Shown here in pieces: positions 54,951-63,212 of a stretch of 64,000 bases of DNA. The notes under the pieces are model-generated. The model had not been told where the DNA came from. It saw only the letters and a program-made list of their open reading frames with translations, and did not search any database. How positions within the stretch are numbered: position 1 is the stretch's first letter; each line of letters begins with the position of its first letter. Position numbers and translations under genes: made by a program. The stretch comes from Mycolicibacterium sp. lyk4-40-TYG-92 (GTDB lineage: Bacteria > Actinomycetota > Actinomycetes > Mycobacteriales > Mycobacteriaceae), in NCBI RefSeq assembly GCF_030209435.1, contig NZ_JARVRX010000001.1, forward strand, positions 904,267 to 968,266, in the 5' to 3' direction.

Positions 54951-56483
54951 GTGATCTGGGTGAACCAACCGAGCGACCCGGCCTTTGAACTGTTGTACAA
55001 ATCTTTGACAACGGACGCGGTAGGCGCCGCCGAGGTCGCCGTCGCATGCCTGCGATATGCGATTTTGCGCACTGACGCCGGGTACGCGTTCGACTCGGTG
55101 GGGGAGCGCGCCCTCGATGTCTACGGGCGCATCTGCACGATTGTTGGCGGCGACCTCCGGACGTTTCTCGCTCCAGAGGAGGTTGACGCGATTGCTCAGG
55201 CCGTCGCCGACTCCAATGATCGCCCGATGGCCGCTTGGTGTGCGGCGCACCGTATTTCGTTGGCGATTTCACAGGACTTCTCCGCGTCGGTCCACGGGCC
55301 TTCGGTGCAGTCGCTCGAAGACATGCAGCCATTTCCCGTGGCGACCGGTGCATGCTCGACGATCTACGGCGGCACAAAAGGATTGTCTGCACGGCCTAGG
55401 CCTGAACGTCGCCGCAATGATCCATCGTCCGTCGGTGGCCTGGCCCTGTGGCGCCGTAGCAAGGCCGGCTCCTTCAACGTGATCATCGATCGGGTAGGCG
55501 GTGAGCAGTTCAGCCGCTCCGTTGATCACGAGGGCTCGCTGAGAGTGGCGCTTATTCAGCCCAACCAATCGCTAGACGAACTCTGCTTAAAGAGCTTATC
55601 CGCTCCGTCGGACGCCGATTGCCGGTTCTTCGGCATCCGTCCGCACAACGAGGACACACAAGTCGAACGCGTGCTGACCGGTCTACGACATGCCGCTGAT
55701 GCTGGGGCGGGGATCGCCCTGCTCCCCGAGCTCGTTATGACGGAGTCAGCCGTCGCGGCGATAGCGGGGCACCTATCCGAGCCCGGCACTGTGGTCTGCG
55801 CAAAAGCAGACTCCCACGCATTGCGCGTCGTCATTTCCGGCAGCTTCCATCACGTCGACGCCGATCAGCAACGCAATTCGGTTCGGGTCCATTTTCCTCG
55901 GGCCGGTGCGGTCAACGACCGGCAGCATTCGAAGTCGGGGTTCTTCGCCCTGACCGTGCCGCGGACAGTGCTGGAGGCCATGGTGTGTGACCACTCGTCG
56001 CCGCCCAAGCCGACAGCCGTGGCCGCAAGTGGCACGACGTCCACCGATACCGTCGAATTCCGCGAGGACATCGTCGCAACCAACGAGGTCAGGCTTTACC
56101 TGGGCGCGAAGTTGTCAGCCGTCGTCGTGATCTGTGCGGACTTGCTTGAGGGCCAGTTGCTCGACGTTCTGGAGGCATTGGCACCTTCCGTGACGTTGGT
56201 GTGCAACATGACCGAGAAAAACGGCGACTTTAAGGCCGCCGCGAATGCCCTCGTTCTGGCCGGCCAAACGACGTCGGTTGCAGTGAACAACCCAGCTGAC
56301 TGGTTCGGCAACGCTGTCGAGGGCGCGCTCGTCGGGATGCCGTTGGCGAAGTACGAACACCGCATCGTGACCGCGAACTTCCCCGACCGCGACCACATTT
56401 TGGTATTCGACAGCGCCGCGCGTGGGTTGAGCATCTGGCCGGAAGAGCTACCCGACGGTACCGCAGTGGACCGCGCCGTCTAG
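54951..56483 (+). CDS. Nitrilase-superfamily (carbon-nitrogen hydrolase) protein with helical N-terminus
   Basis: 510 aa from GTG 54951; GTG 54960 with GGGGGTGAT before it is equally likely. The first 190 residues are helical and unassigned. The C-terminal half is a nitrilase fold with all three catalytic residues: Glu260 (ALLPELVM), Lys328 (QHSKSGFF) and Cys395 (VVICADLLE). Members cleave amides or nitriles or transfer acyl groups. The extra N-terminus and its location suggest a specialised role, not general metabolism. A TATGCT box (54931-54936) may be its -10. It is followed 17-32 bp later by the winged-helix/repeat regulator. Confidence 0.8.
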   Translation: MIWVNQPSDPAFELLYKSLTTDAVGAAEVAVACLRYAILRTDAGYAFDSVGERALDVYGRICTIVGGDLRTFLAPEEVDAIAQAVADSNDRPMAAWCAAHRISLAISQDFSASVHGPSVQSLEDMQPFPVATGACSTIYGGTKGLSARPRPERRRNDPSSVGGLALWRRSKAGSFNVIIDRVGGEQFSRSVDHEGSLRVALIQPNQSLDELCLKSLSAPSDADCRFFGIRPHNEDTQVERVLTGLRHAADAGAGIALLPELVMTESAVAAIAGHLSEPGTVVCAKADSHALRVVISGSFHHVDADQQRNSVRVHFPRAGAVNDRQHSKSGFFALTVPRTVLEAMVCDHSSPPKPTAVAASGTTSTDTVEFREDIVATNEVRLYLGAKLSAVVVICADLLEGQLLDVLEALAPSVTLVCNMTEKNGDFKAAANALVLAGQTTSVAVNNPADWFGNAVEGALVGMPLAKYEHRIVTANFPDRDHILVFDSAARGLSIWPEELPDGTAVDRAV

Positions 56484-56496
56484 CGCAACCAGTATT

Positions 56497-56521
56497 AGAC
56501 ATGTATTGTACTTTCATGTCT
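56497..56521. promoter_or_regulatory. Inverted repeat over the start of the winged-helix/repeat gene
   Basis: AGACATG (56497-56503) and CATGTCT (56515-56521), 7-bp perfect arms spaced by 11 bp, with the right arm covering the chosen start codon at 56516. Possible autoregulatory operator or translation-control hairpin. Confidence 0.45.
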
Positions 56522-58267
56522 GGTTCCACCTTGTCGCCCTATCAGATGCTGACTGCTGTGCGGCCCCGGTTGCTTAACCGCCCCGCCGACATCGGTGGTG
56601 TGGCGCTGCTGGGGCAGGCGATCTCCGATGTGCTCGACACTGACCAGCCCGAACCGGTCATTTTGCAGCTCATCGCCGATCTCGAGTCGGAACGGTCTAA
56701 TGCGGAATCCGATGAGATCAAGGGGCACTGGGCGCTGCCACTCGCCGCGTTGTTGGGTGTGGTGCGTCAGCATCTACACAACCGCACTGTCGCCGCGGCG
56801 GCCCTCAATCCTGGCAGTGAGACACTCCGCGACAAGGTCCTGGGTGCCCTCGACGCTGGCGTCGCGAACCCGACAGCCATCGGCGAATTCGTTAACTCGC
56901 CGACCACCGTGGTGTCACGTGTGCTGCGCCAACTGCTCGCAGAAGGTCTAGTCGAACGAGCCGAGGGAGTCGGCGACAAACGCCAGCGCCTGTACCGTCG
57001 ACTGGACGTGCAGCCTGAAACCGACCTCACGGCCACGCTTGACCTTCGATCGGCACCCGACCCTGAGACTGCTCCGGCCCTCGCCACGCGTGGGCTAGCC
57101 GATACCGCCCAGTTGGTGGAGTTCGTGGATGGACTCACTCATACAAACGCCCGGACCGCGGCGGAGTTCTTGCCCGATCTGTTGCGCGCAGGAAACGACA
57201 GCAATCTCAGTCCGCAGTTGCGTGTGTCGGCGCTTGGTGTCGCGGGTGTGCTGCTGCGCTCGTCAGGGTCGGCTGAAGCTGGCGAGGACGCGTTGGATCT
57301 CGCCGAGAGCGCCGAGGCCATCGCCGAGCGATCGGGCGAGGATTTGTTGCGCGCGCGTGCAGCCTATGACCGGGCCCGCGCAGGCTTGTTTGTCCTCCCG
57401 CAGCAGAGCGACATGCATCTGGCTGACTTGCAGCGTGCCGAGGACTTCGCCGGGCGTGTAAGCGGTCCTGCTGGGCTGATACGCCTCGGTTGGTGCGCCT
57501 ACACCCGATGCTTGATAGAGGGGGGACGGGACATACCCAGCGCCATTAAGCACGGCGACGAAGCCGTTCGGCTCTTCTCCGATGCAGCGTATGCCTACGG
57601 CCAGGCGGCTGCGCTTACGTTGGTGACGCGATCGCATTACTCGAGTGGCGCGCGCGATTGCGCCGCCGAGACAGCTCAAAGCGCACTACGCCTTGCCCGG
57701 AAGCACGGTTATTTGAGGCTGATCGCTGAAAGCTCATTCTGGGCCGCCGAGGTCGATCTGGATACGGCTCGGACAACGGAGCTCTTTACCGCCGCCGCCG
57801 AGCATTTTGAGTCTGTCGGCAGTTCACATTGGCAGGCGCTGTCGTATGCCTCGCTGGAGGTGGCAAAAGCCGAATGCCACGAAAAGCATCTCGACGCTGA
57901 TTCCGCCGCGGAACTGCTGGTCAAGCTTCGTGAGCTCCATGGCCAGATGTCGGCGCAAGACAATTCTTGGGCCGCTGCTGTGTTAACCCGCAAGATCGCG
58001 GTGTGTGCACGGTACGCAGGAGATTTCGACCTAGCGGCACAGCAATTCGACGAAGCGACCAAGATCTACCAGGAGATCGCCGACGTGCGAGGTGTGGCAG
58101 TAGCACAAGCCGGCCTATTCGCTACCGAACGGGGTCACCAGAGTGTCCGTGCCGAAGATCGTGAGGCCGCGTTGGCGGCGCCCCATCTTTCGGCGGACGA
58201 TCAGGCTGCTCGTGAGGCTGTTGGGTTACTTGACTCGGAGTGCAGCGAGCTGATGTTGGCGTTCTGA
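56516..58267 (+). CDS. Winged-helix regulator with TPR-like helical repeats
   Basis: 583 aa from ATG 56516 (MSGSTLSPYQMLTAVRP); ATG 56501 is also in frame. About 105-165 is a MarR-like winged helix (VLGALDAGVANPTAIGEFVNSPTTVVSRVLRQLLAEGLVER, wing VGDKRQRLYRR). About 220-560 is a run of paired amphipathic helices of TPR type (AEAGEDALDLAESAEAIAERSG; DFDLAAQQFDEATKIYQEIAD). Such DNA-binding/TPR proteins sense a ligand or partner and switch a neighbour gene. Following the nitrilase-like gene by 32 bp, it likely forms one unit with it. No ATPase P-loop is present. Confidence 0.72.
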   Translation: MSGSTLSPYQMLTAVRPRLLNRPADIGGVALLGQAISDVLDTDQPEPVILQLIADLESERSNAESDEIKGHWALPLAALLGVVRQHLHNRTVAAAALNPGSETLRDKVLGALDAGVANPTAIGEFVNSPTTVVSRVLRQLLAEGLVERAEGVGDKRQRLYRRLDVQPETDLTATLDLRSAPDPETAPALATRGLADTAQLVEFVDGLTHTNARTAAEFLPDLLRAGNDSNLSPQLRVSALGVAGVLLRSSGSAEAGEDALDLAESAEAIAERSGEDLLRARAAYDRARAGLFVLPQQSDMHLADLQRAEDFAGRVSGPAGLIRLGWCAYTRCLIEGGRDIPSAIKHGDEAVRLFSDAAYAYGQAAALTLVTRSHYSSGARDCAAETAQSALRLARKHGYLRLIAESSFWAAEVDLDTARTTELFTAAAEHFESVGSSHWQALSYASLEVAKAECHEKHLDADSAAELLVKLRELHGQMSAQDNSWAAAVLTRKIAVCARYAGDFDLAAQQFDEATKIYQEIADVRGVAVAQAGLFATERGHQSVRAEDREAALAAPHLSADDQAAREAVGLLDSECSELMLAF

Positions 58268-58422
58268 CAGCCTAATTTTGCGGAGCCAATCCGCGGTGGT
58301 TGGCCAGATCGGCGGTTGCAGCCAATGAGGCTGTGGACGCTAAAGATTTACGATCACCGTTGCACCTGCGTCCGGCGGTCGCCAGGCGCAGGCATGGTCG
58401 ACTGCCTGCACCCGGGGTGGCG

Positions 58423-59784
58423 TCATAGTCGGGCACGAGCAGCGATATCGTCGCTTCGCCAGACGTGTTCTTCGTGGCTGGCTGAATGATCCAGCCGCCA
58501 CCGTCGCAGTAGTACTTCGGTGACGTTCGACCTCTTCGGAAGACGTTGACGCTCAAGGGTCAAGGCGAGAATCGGGTCGAACCTCAACCGGATATCGATG
58601 ATACGGATCCCTGCGTTGACCGCGTCTTTAACGGGTCGGCTGACGGGCGTGCTGAGCAATACGAGTTCATCAATTGGTGTACCGAGATTGGCTGCACGAC
58701 AAGCCACTTCACCCCCATAGCTGTGACCGAAGACTGTTTGCAATCCCGGGGGAGACGCCTCAGCAGCCCACTCCAGAAAATCGGTTGCCGCCAATGCGCG
58801 CTCGCCGGCGCTAAGAGCTCCGCTCCAGCCGTATTTCGTTCCCAGGCGGTACAGATTCGGCCGGTGGTTGCCGAGAATAAACTGATGGAACGCACCGCCC
58901 GGGCGCCACCAACTTCCTTTCCACCCGGACGTGCCGTGAATCATCGTCGAGGCGGGCACCGCCTGCGGCGGGGCCAGCAGCGGTTCCGGCGGCGCCGGTA
59001 GAACATCATCAGCTGGGGCGACGCCGCCGACGGCAGCCAACGCAAGCGACCGCGAAATCGCGTCGGGCGATCGTAGTGCCACATCCAGCCTCCCGCGTGA
59101 AAGCGCGGTCACAATAAACGAATTCAGATACTGATCGTCGGCTGTGTTGGACAGCAAGCGCCGGTAGATCTCTCGCCATTGCCCAGCGTCCCAAAAAACC
59201 GGCTCGCGCTGTAATGGCTCGCCAGCACCTATGGCCGGGTCGGGTTCGTACCACCAGGACCATGGGCCCCACGGAACGTTGGAAAGCACGTCGCTCGGGT
59301 CATCGGCCAAGAGCCCCAACATGCGCCACCGATCCGGACCCGGTGGCGGCCATCGCCTCCTTGACCGCAAGCCGAGCCCTTGCCACAGGGCCGCTGCGGC
59401 GGCGGTTGATTCACGTTCAAGACCGCTTCCCAGCATCGCGATCAGAAAATTGACTGCGCTCCGGGCATCGGAATCTTCGTTGAGCGTGACCCACCGGCCC
59501 ACCCGCGCGGCATCTGGGTCTTCAGAAATTTCACGTATGCCGTCCTGAGCAAACGGGTCACCTTCGCGCCACCCGGCGCCGGCTCGCTCAATCATGGCGT
59601 CGGAAAAGCCAAGGGAACGCTGTTCTTCCGCCAATCCGCTCAGCGCGATCGACGCTTCCTGAAGCAACGCAGCCAGCGCGGCAGCGCGGCATACATTGGA
59701 GCCTTCGAACTCGGCAGAAGGCCCCGCAGACTCCGGCTCGCTGAACGGCTCGAAAACATCGTTTGCATCAGACGCCGTTGTCAT
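58423..59784 (-). CDS. Alpha/beta hydrolase with large helical N-terminal domain
   Basis: 453 aa from ATG 59784 (MTTASDANDVFEPFSEPES); upstream frame to 59892 is not protein-like. Residues 30-270 are helical and Trp-rich, unassigned. The hydrolase core begins near 285 with oxyanion loop MIHGTSGWKG, nucleophile Ser355 in FGHSYGGEVAC, then VLLSTPVSRPV. The C-terminal His region is short (DHSASHEEHVW). It faces the 54951-58267 operon tail to tail and is the last gene before the right repeat. Substrate unknown; with LysB, the 43873 hydrolase and DUF2235 it is the fourth alpha/beta hydrolase in this segment. Confidence 0.75.
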   Translation of the reverse strand: MTTASDANDVFEPFSEPESAGPSAEFEGSNVCRAAALAALLQEASIALSGLAEEQRSLGFSDAMIERAGAGWREGDPFAQDGIREISEDPDAARVGRWVTLNEDSDARSAVNFLIAMLGSGLERESTAAAAALWQGLGLRSRRRWPPPGPDRWRMLGLLADDPSDVLSNVPWGPWSWWYEPDPAIGAGEPLQREPVFWDAGQWREIYRRLLSNTADDQYLNSFIVTALSRGRLDVALRSPDAISRSLALAAVGGVAPADDVLPAPPEPLLAPPQAVPASTMIHGTSGWKGSWWRPGGAFHQFILGNHRPNLYRLGTKYGWSGALSAGERALAATDFLEWAAEASPPGLQTVFGHSYGGEVACRAANLGTPIDELVLLSTPVSRPVKDAVNAGIRIIDIRLRFDPILALTLERQRLPKRSNVTEVLLRRWRLDHSASHEEHVWRSDDIAARARL

Positions 59785-60433
59785 TTCGCACACCCCCGCC
59801 GTGACACACCAATATTGGTCATGCGATGTGACGATTGCCGTCGAACCACGGACAGCCGACCACGCCGACCTCGCAGTCTGTAGTGAAACCAATCCGACCC
59901 GAACAATCCGTCTACGTATAGACCTGTCGCCTCATTTACAGGTCATTCACAGAATTACGGGCATCGCTGGCAGCCGGTAACTGAGCGCACCGGTGGTAGC
60001 TCAACTGACGATCCGGGTCTCTCGCGGACCATCAGCCGGGTGTGGCAATCTGTGTGCGCCGCAGTCCACGTGGCCGGTGCCCCCGCGGTTTACCGCCACC
60101 GGGACTGCCGTCACGTCTGCTGAACCATCGCGCTCGTACGGGGCAGAGTTCCCACGAACACATCCCCGCCAGCAACATGTTGTCGCTGGAAATCATCGGG
60201 GTCCCGTGCGAGTGGACGGTCCGCGTGGAGGTATCGAATATTGTTGTGCGGAAGCCTTTTTCGAACAACTTCACCAGCGAATTGGTCGCCGCTGGTGGGT
60301 TCGGCGGAGACCTGGTCCGGACTTCTATTCATGCACCACCGTACCGTTCTAGGATTCGCCATCTAGAATGCAAAAACTCGTCCGCCAAACCTGATGCAAT
60401 CGCGTGAAAGCGCAGGTCAGGGCATCGTGATAT
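59785..60433. other. Gene-free region at the right end of the accessory segment
   Basis: No convincing coding frame. It contains the promoter region of the leftward hydrolase, including GACCTGT/ACAGGTC arms (59921-59944), and scattered ATGCAA motifs near the right repeat (60366, 60392). Confidence 0.5.
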
Positions 60434-60456
60434 GACACGGAGAAATGCAACCTACA
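60434..60456 (-). repeat. Right terminal inverted repeat
   Basis: Exact reverse complement of 38083-38105; ends GCAACCTACA. A palindrome TTGGCAA-A-TTGCCAA lies just outside at 60511-60525. Between 60457 and 60986 I see no gene. Confidence 0.9.
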
Positions 60457-60986
60457 TGGAGGTATCACTTCTCAATCTGCATGGCAATTCGTCATTTGAG
60501 ATGGCACAACTTGGCAAATTGCCAATTCTATGAGAGGTCACGTGGTCTCCTCGATGCCTTCTACAGTGGATTCTGGTCGTACCGGCCCGACTCGTTCTGC
60601 TTGGCGCTGTCCACAGATCTCATGAATAGCTCAGTGCAGCAACGCTATTGGTGCTGGGAAAGTAGTGCTGATCAAGATGCCGGGGGTCGTTGAGAGTCGC
60701 CTCAGTTCAGAGTCGCCCCATGCCACCTTCCGATTGCGCAGCCCATAGGTTGACGAGCAGCATCGTCGGAGCAGTTGATCCGTTGGGCGGCGTAGGTGGC
60801 ACCAGCACCACGATGGACCGACTGCTGGACGAGCGACTGGCGAGAATCTACGGCGCGCCAGAGAAGTGGGGAGCGTGCCCGGGGTGCCGAAGGTAAGGGC
60901 CGAGTAAGAGGGAGTCGAGCTCGTGCGCGCCCAAGTCGGAACACTGCCATCAGGCACCGATAACCCGGCCGCTACATTTCGGAAGC

Positions 60987-61139
60987 GTGCTCGACAAACC
61001 TAAGGAACTCGGAAGAAAAGCCGTGACGTCACTACGCAAGCGAGGCCCGATCTTCTGGGCCATGGCAGCAGGGATCGCCGTGACCATCGCGCTGATTGCC
61101 GGCAGCCAGATCGAGTCGAGTGGCCGCAAGCAGATCTAG
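60987..61139 (+). CDS. Small single-TM protein
   Basis: 50 aa from GTG 60987 (MLDKPKELGRKAVTSLRK). A basic N-terminus precedes one hydrophobic segment (FWAMAAGIAVTIALIAGS) and a polar tail ending SSGRKQI. The positive-inside pattern gives a cytoplasmic N-terminus. GGAAG lies very close to the start, so the message may be nearly leaderless. It is just outside the right repeat. Codon usage and a clean membrane segment suggest a real gene, but no family is recognised. Confidence 0.45.
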   Translation: MLDKPKELGRKAVTSLRKRGPIFWAMAAGIAVTIALIAGSQIESSGRKQI

Positions 61140-61642
61140 CCCGATCGCTTGCCGACTTGGCCAGTGAAGATGAACTGGCTTACTGACATAGGAGAGCATG
61201 GAAATGGCAGCCGCCGGGACATAAGGTGAGCCGCCGCCACGCCGCTACAGGCAGCTGAACGGACTGATGTTGGTGCTTAATCCGGCGCTGGCCTTGTTGC
61301 TCGATTGGGACACTGATAGCCAGGTTTGGTTGGCGCCAAGGGCTGGCAGGAGGACCACCACATCGGCATTTCAGAGGCATGCCGATCGCGTGTTGCCACA
61401 ACAGCACTGAGCTCTGGAACGATGCGCCGAGGCCCGGTCGCGACGGCATCGTGCTCTTGGCACATGAGAACCGGTACGGCGGCAGTGGGAAAGTAGTTGG
61501 TGCCGATGCCAGATGAGCACGTTCGCAAGGTTACTCACAGACGCGGTCCCATCATCGTAGGTTGAAGTGCCGGGAACGGCTGCTGTAATCACATTCGGGA
61601 GTGCATGGCGAGTAGCTCGCATGTGCCGAGGGAAGGGATGAC
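61140..61642. other. Gene-free region before the TetR gene
   Basis: About 500 bp; open frames here are short and of poor composition. No repeat or RNA gene recognised. It should hold the TetR promoter. Confidence 0.5.
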
Positions 61643-62248
61643 ATGACCGCCGATGACATGGGTGATGCTTCTTGCCGTCCCTGGAGTGATCGTGAGGCTG
61701 AGCTCTTGGCGATCACGCTGGAGTTGTTGCAGGAACACGGGTATGACCGTCTGAGCGTCGAAGCGGTGGCAACCGAGGCTAAGGCCAGTAAGGCCACGAT
61801 GTACCGGCGTTGGCCATCGAAGGCCGATTTGGTGCTGGCGGCGTTTATCGAGGGGACCCCTAATTCTGCGGTACCGCCTCAAACCGGCTCACTGCGCGGA
61901 GACCTTATCGAGATCGGCCGATCGGTCTGTGAGCACGAGCGCGAACGCACGATGACCATGCGAGCGATGCTGAACGAGGTGTCACATAGCGCTGGCTTTC
62001 AGACAGTAATGCAGCAGAAGTTTGTGCTCCTCCGCAAGTTGGTGATAGACGGCGTACTTGCCGAGGCAGTCGAACGCGGCGAGATTGATATGTCAGCTAT
62101 TAACGAGGAGATCTTCGATCTGTTGCCGGGATATCTAGTTTTCCGTGCCCTGGTTGCTGACCGGCCACCGACCGAGGAGACGATCCGGATCTTGGTTGAC
62201 GATGTGTTGCTGCCGAGCCTCAGGGGCGGCTGCGAACGTCAAGAATGA
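61643..62248 (+). CDS. TetR/AcrR-family transcriptional regulator
   Basis: 201 aa from ATG 61643 (MTADDMGDASCRPWSD), preceded by GGAAGGGATGAC. HTH at about residues 20-65 (LELLQEHGYDRLSVEAVATEAKASKATMYRRWPSKADLV). The C-terminal helical domain (LRGDLIEIGRSVCEHERER; EEIFDLLPGYLVFRALVADRP) resembles the TetR_C_16-like subgroup. No gene beside it looks like its target, so it may be displaced from its partner by rearrangement near the element. It probably represses an efflux or catabolic gene elsewhere. Confidence 0.85.
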   Translation: MTADDMGDASCRPWSDREAELLAITLELLQEHGYDRLSVEAVATEAKASKATMYRRWPSKADLVLAAFIEGTPNSAVPPQTGSLRGDLIEIGRSVCEHERERTMTMRAMLNEVSHSAGFQTVMQQKFVLLRKLVIDGVLAEAVERGEIDMSAINEEIFDLLPGYLVFRALVADRPPTEETIRILVDDVLLPSLRGGCERQE

Positions 62249-62699
62249 GCGTCTAGTTCCGCGGCGAATACACTCAACACATCAGTAGTCCGAGTTAGCT
62301 ACGGGGATAGATCGGCACTGCTCTCGCCGAGGTGACGGTCACGCCTGTCGTTGTGGTGCACCATGACTGCGCGGGTGTCGTGCGCGTTTCCGATGCGCCG
62401 CAACCAGTATCGTCTCCACGATCGAGTCAACATTTGGCTGTCGCCGGAGCCGCCCTGATCTGCGTTCACCCCAAGCCTGTAAGGCCCGGTTAGCCATGGA
62501 TCGAATTGTTCGGACCGTCTGGCCACCGTCAGCTGAGGCATCACCTACGGCCCACCGCAGTGCGGATGCGCCATCTGGCGACCCAGTCGACGACGACCAA
62601 AATGCTGGCTCTAGTGGCAATCACTCTGCCTACCATGGGTTTCGCACCTCCTCTCGGGAGTTGTCGGTGGCGCCAAGCGCCGACAACGGAGGAGACTGA
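62249..62699. other. Gene-free region between TetR and the Dabb gene
   Basis: No convincing gene. It holds a hairpin at 62660-62687 and nothing else recognisable. Confidence 0.5.
62660..62687 (-). terminator. Hairpin terminator after the Dabb gene
   Basis: GTTGTCGG (62660-62667) pairs with CCGACAAC (62680-62687), extended by one wobble pair and one G-C, about 13 bp beyond the Dabb stop on the minus strand. No U-tract. Confidence 0.5.
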
Positions 62700-63056
62700 T
62701 CAGTCCAGAAGCGCCCGCGGGCGCGCCGGCCCATACGCGATGCGATGTCCGAATGAGTAGGGCGTGGTTGCGAATTGCACCGCCGACCGGTTCTCGCCTA
62801 ACGGCTCAATCAGCCCGTGCAAGATCTGCACGTGTCGTTCCGACGAAATGTAGGTGTTGAAGGCAGCTTCGTCTTCGAAGACCGCGGTGACGGAGTAGTC
62901 GGCATTGCCGGGCCGGATGTTCAGATCAGCGCCGTGCCTATAGCTCAGAGCCGCAGTCTCTGAAGCGAGTTCGTCGAGGGCGGCACTGAGTTCGGCGATT
63001 GATTCAGGTGGGGTGTTGCTTTTGAAAGTGAATGTGACTACGTGGGCTACGGGCAT
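62700..63056 (-). CDS. Dabb (stress-responsive A/B barrel) domain protein
   Basis: 118 aa from ATG 63056 (MPVAHVVTFTFKSNTPPES), with GAAGGAAG upstream. The dimeric alpha-beta barrel pattern is clear: HVVTFTFKSNTPPESIAELSAALDELA, then NADYSVTAVFEDEAAFNTYISSERHVQIL. Members include Dabb stress proteins and small heme- or quinone-related monooxygenases; this one has no visible catalytic residue set. It precedes nothing in operon and lies 156 bp before the citrate-synthase stop on the same strand. Function uncertain. Confidence 0.82.
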   Translation of the reverse strand: MPVAHVVTFTFKSNTPPESIAELSAALDELASETAALSYRHGADLNIRPGNADYSVTAVFEDEAAFNTYISSERHVQILHGLIEPLGENRSAVQFATTPYSFGHRIAYGPARPRALLD

Positions 63057-63212
63057 GTCTGTGGTCGCTTCCTTCGCTTGGGGCTTAACTGCCGATGTCG
63101 AACGGCCGCGGTTGGCAAGGCGGCTAGGCCATTGAGCTCCAGGTGCGACGGAGGCGGGGTTGACTGAGGCAGGCCGTGAGGGCGGGCGGAAATGACCTTG
63201 CTGGCACGCCAC

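Larger units (their letters stand above)
38083..60456. mobile_element. 22.4-kb accessory segment bounded by perfect 23-bp inverted repeats
   Basis: The 23 bp at 38083-38105 recur as an exact reverse complement at 60434-60456. Both read inward from TGTAGGTTGC, giving TG...CA ends like many transposons. Between them are a phage-type lysis pair, CBASS, the S8-protease cluster, the sigma-HTH-ImmA operon, the nitrilase/regulator pair and a hydrolase; outside are ordinary mycobacterial genes. No transposase, integrase or clean target duplication is seen (left flank ends TGGAAGG, right begins TGGAGGT, similar but not equal). The segment could be a non-autonomous transposon, a decayed element, or an invertible segment. 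Content and sharp boundaries support horizontal origin. Confidence 0.62.

Noticed and set aside
38076..60463. Target-site duplication flanking the inverted repeats
   Set aside because: Left flank ends TGGAAGG and right flank begins TGGAGGT. They are similar, but of different length and not identical, so I do not claim a duplication.
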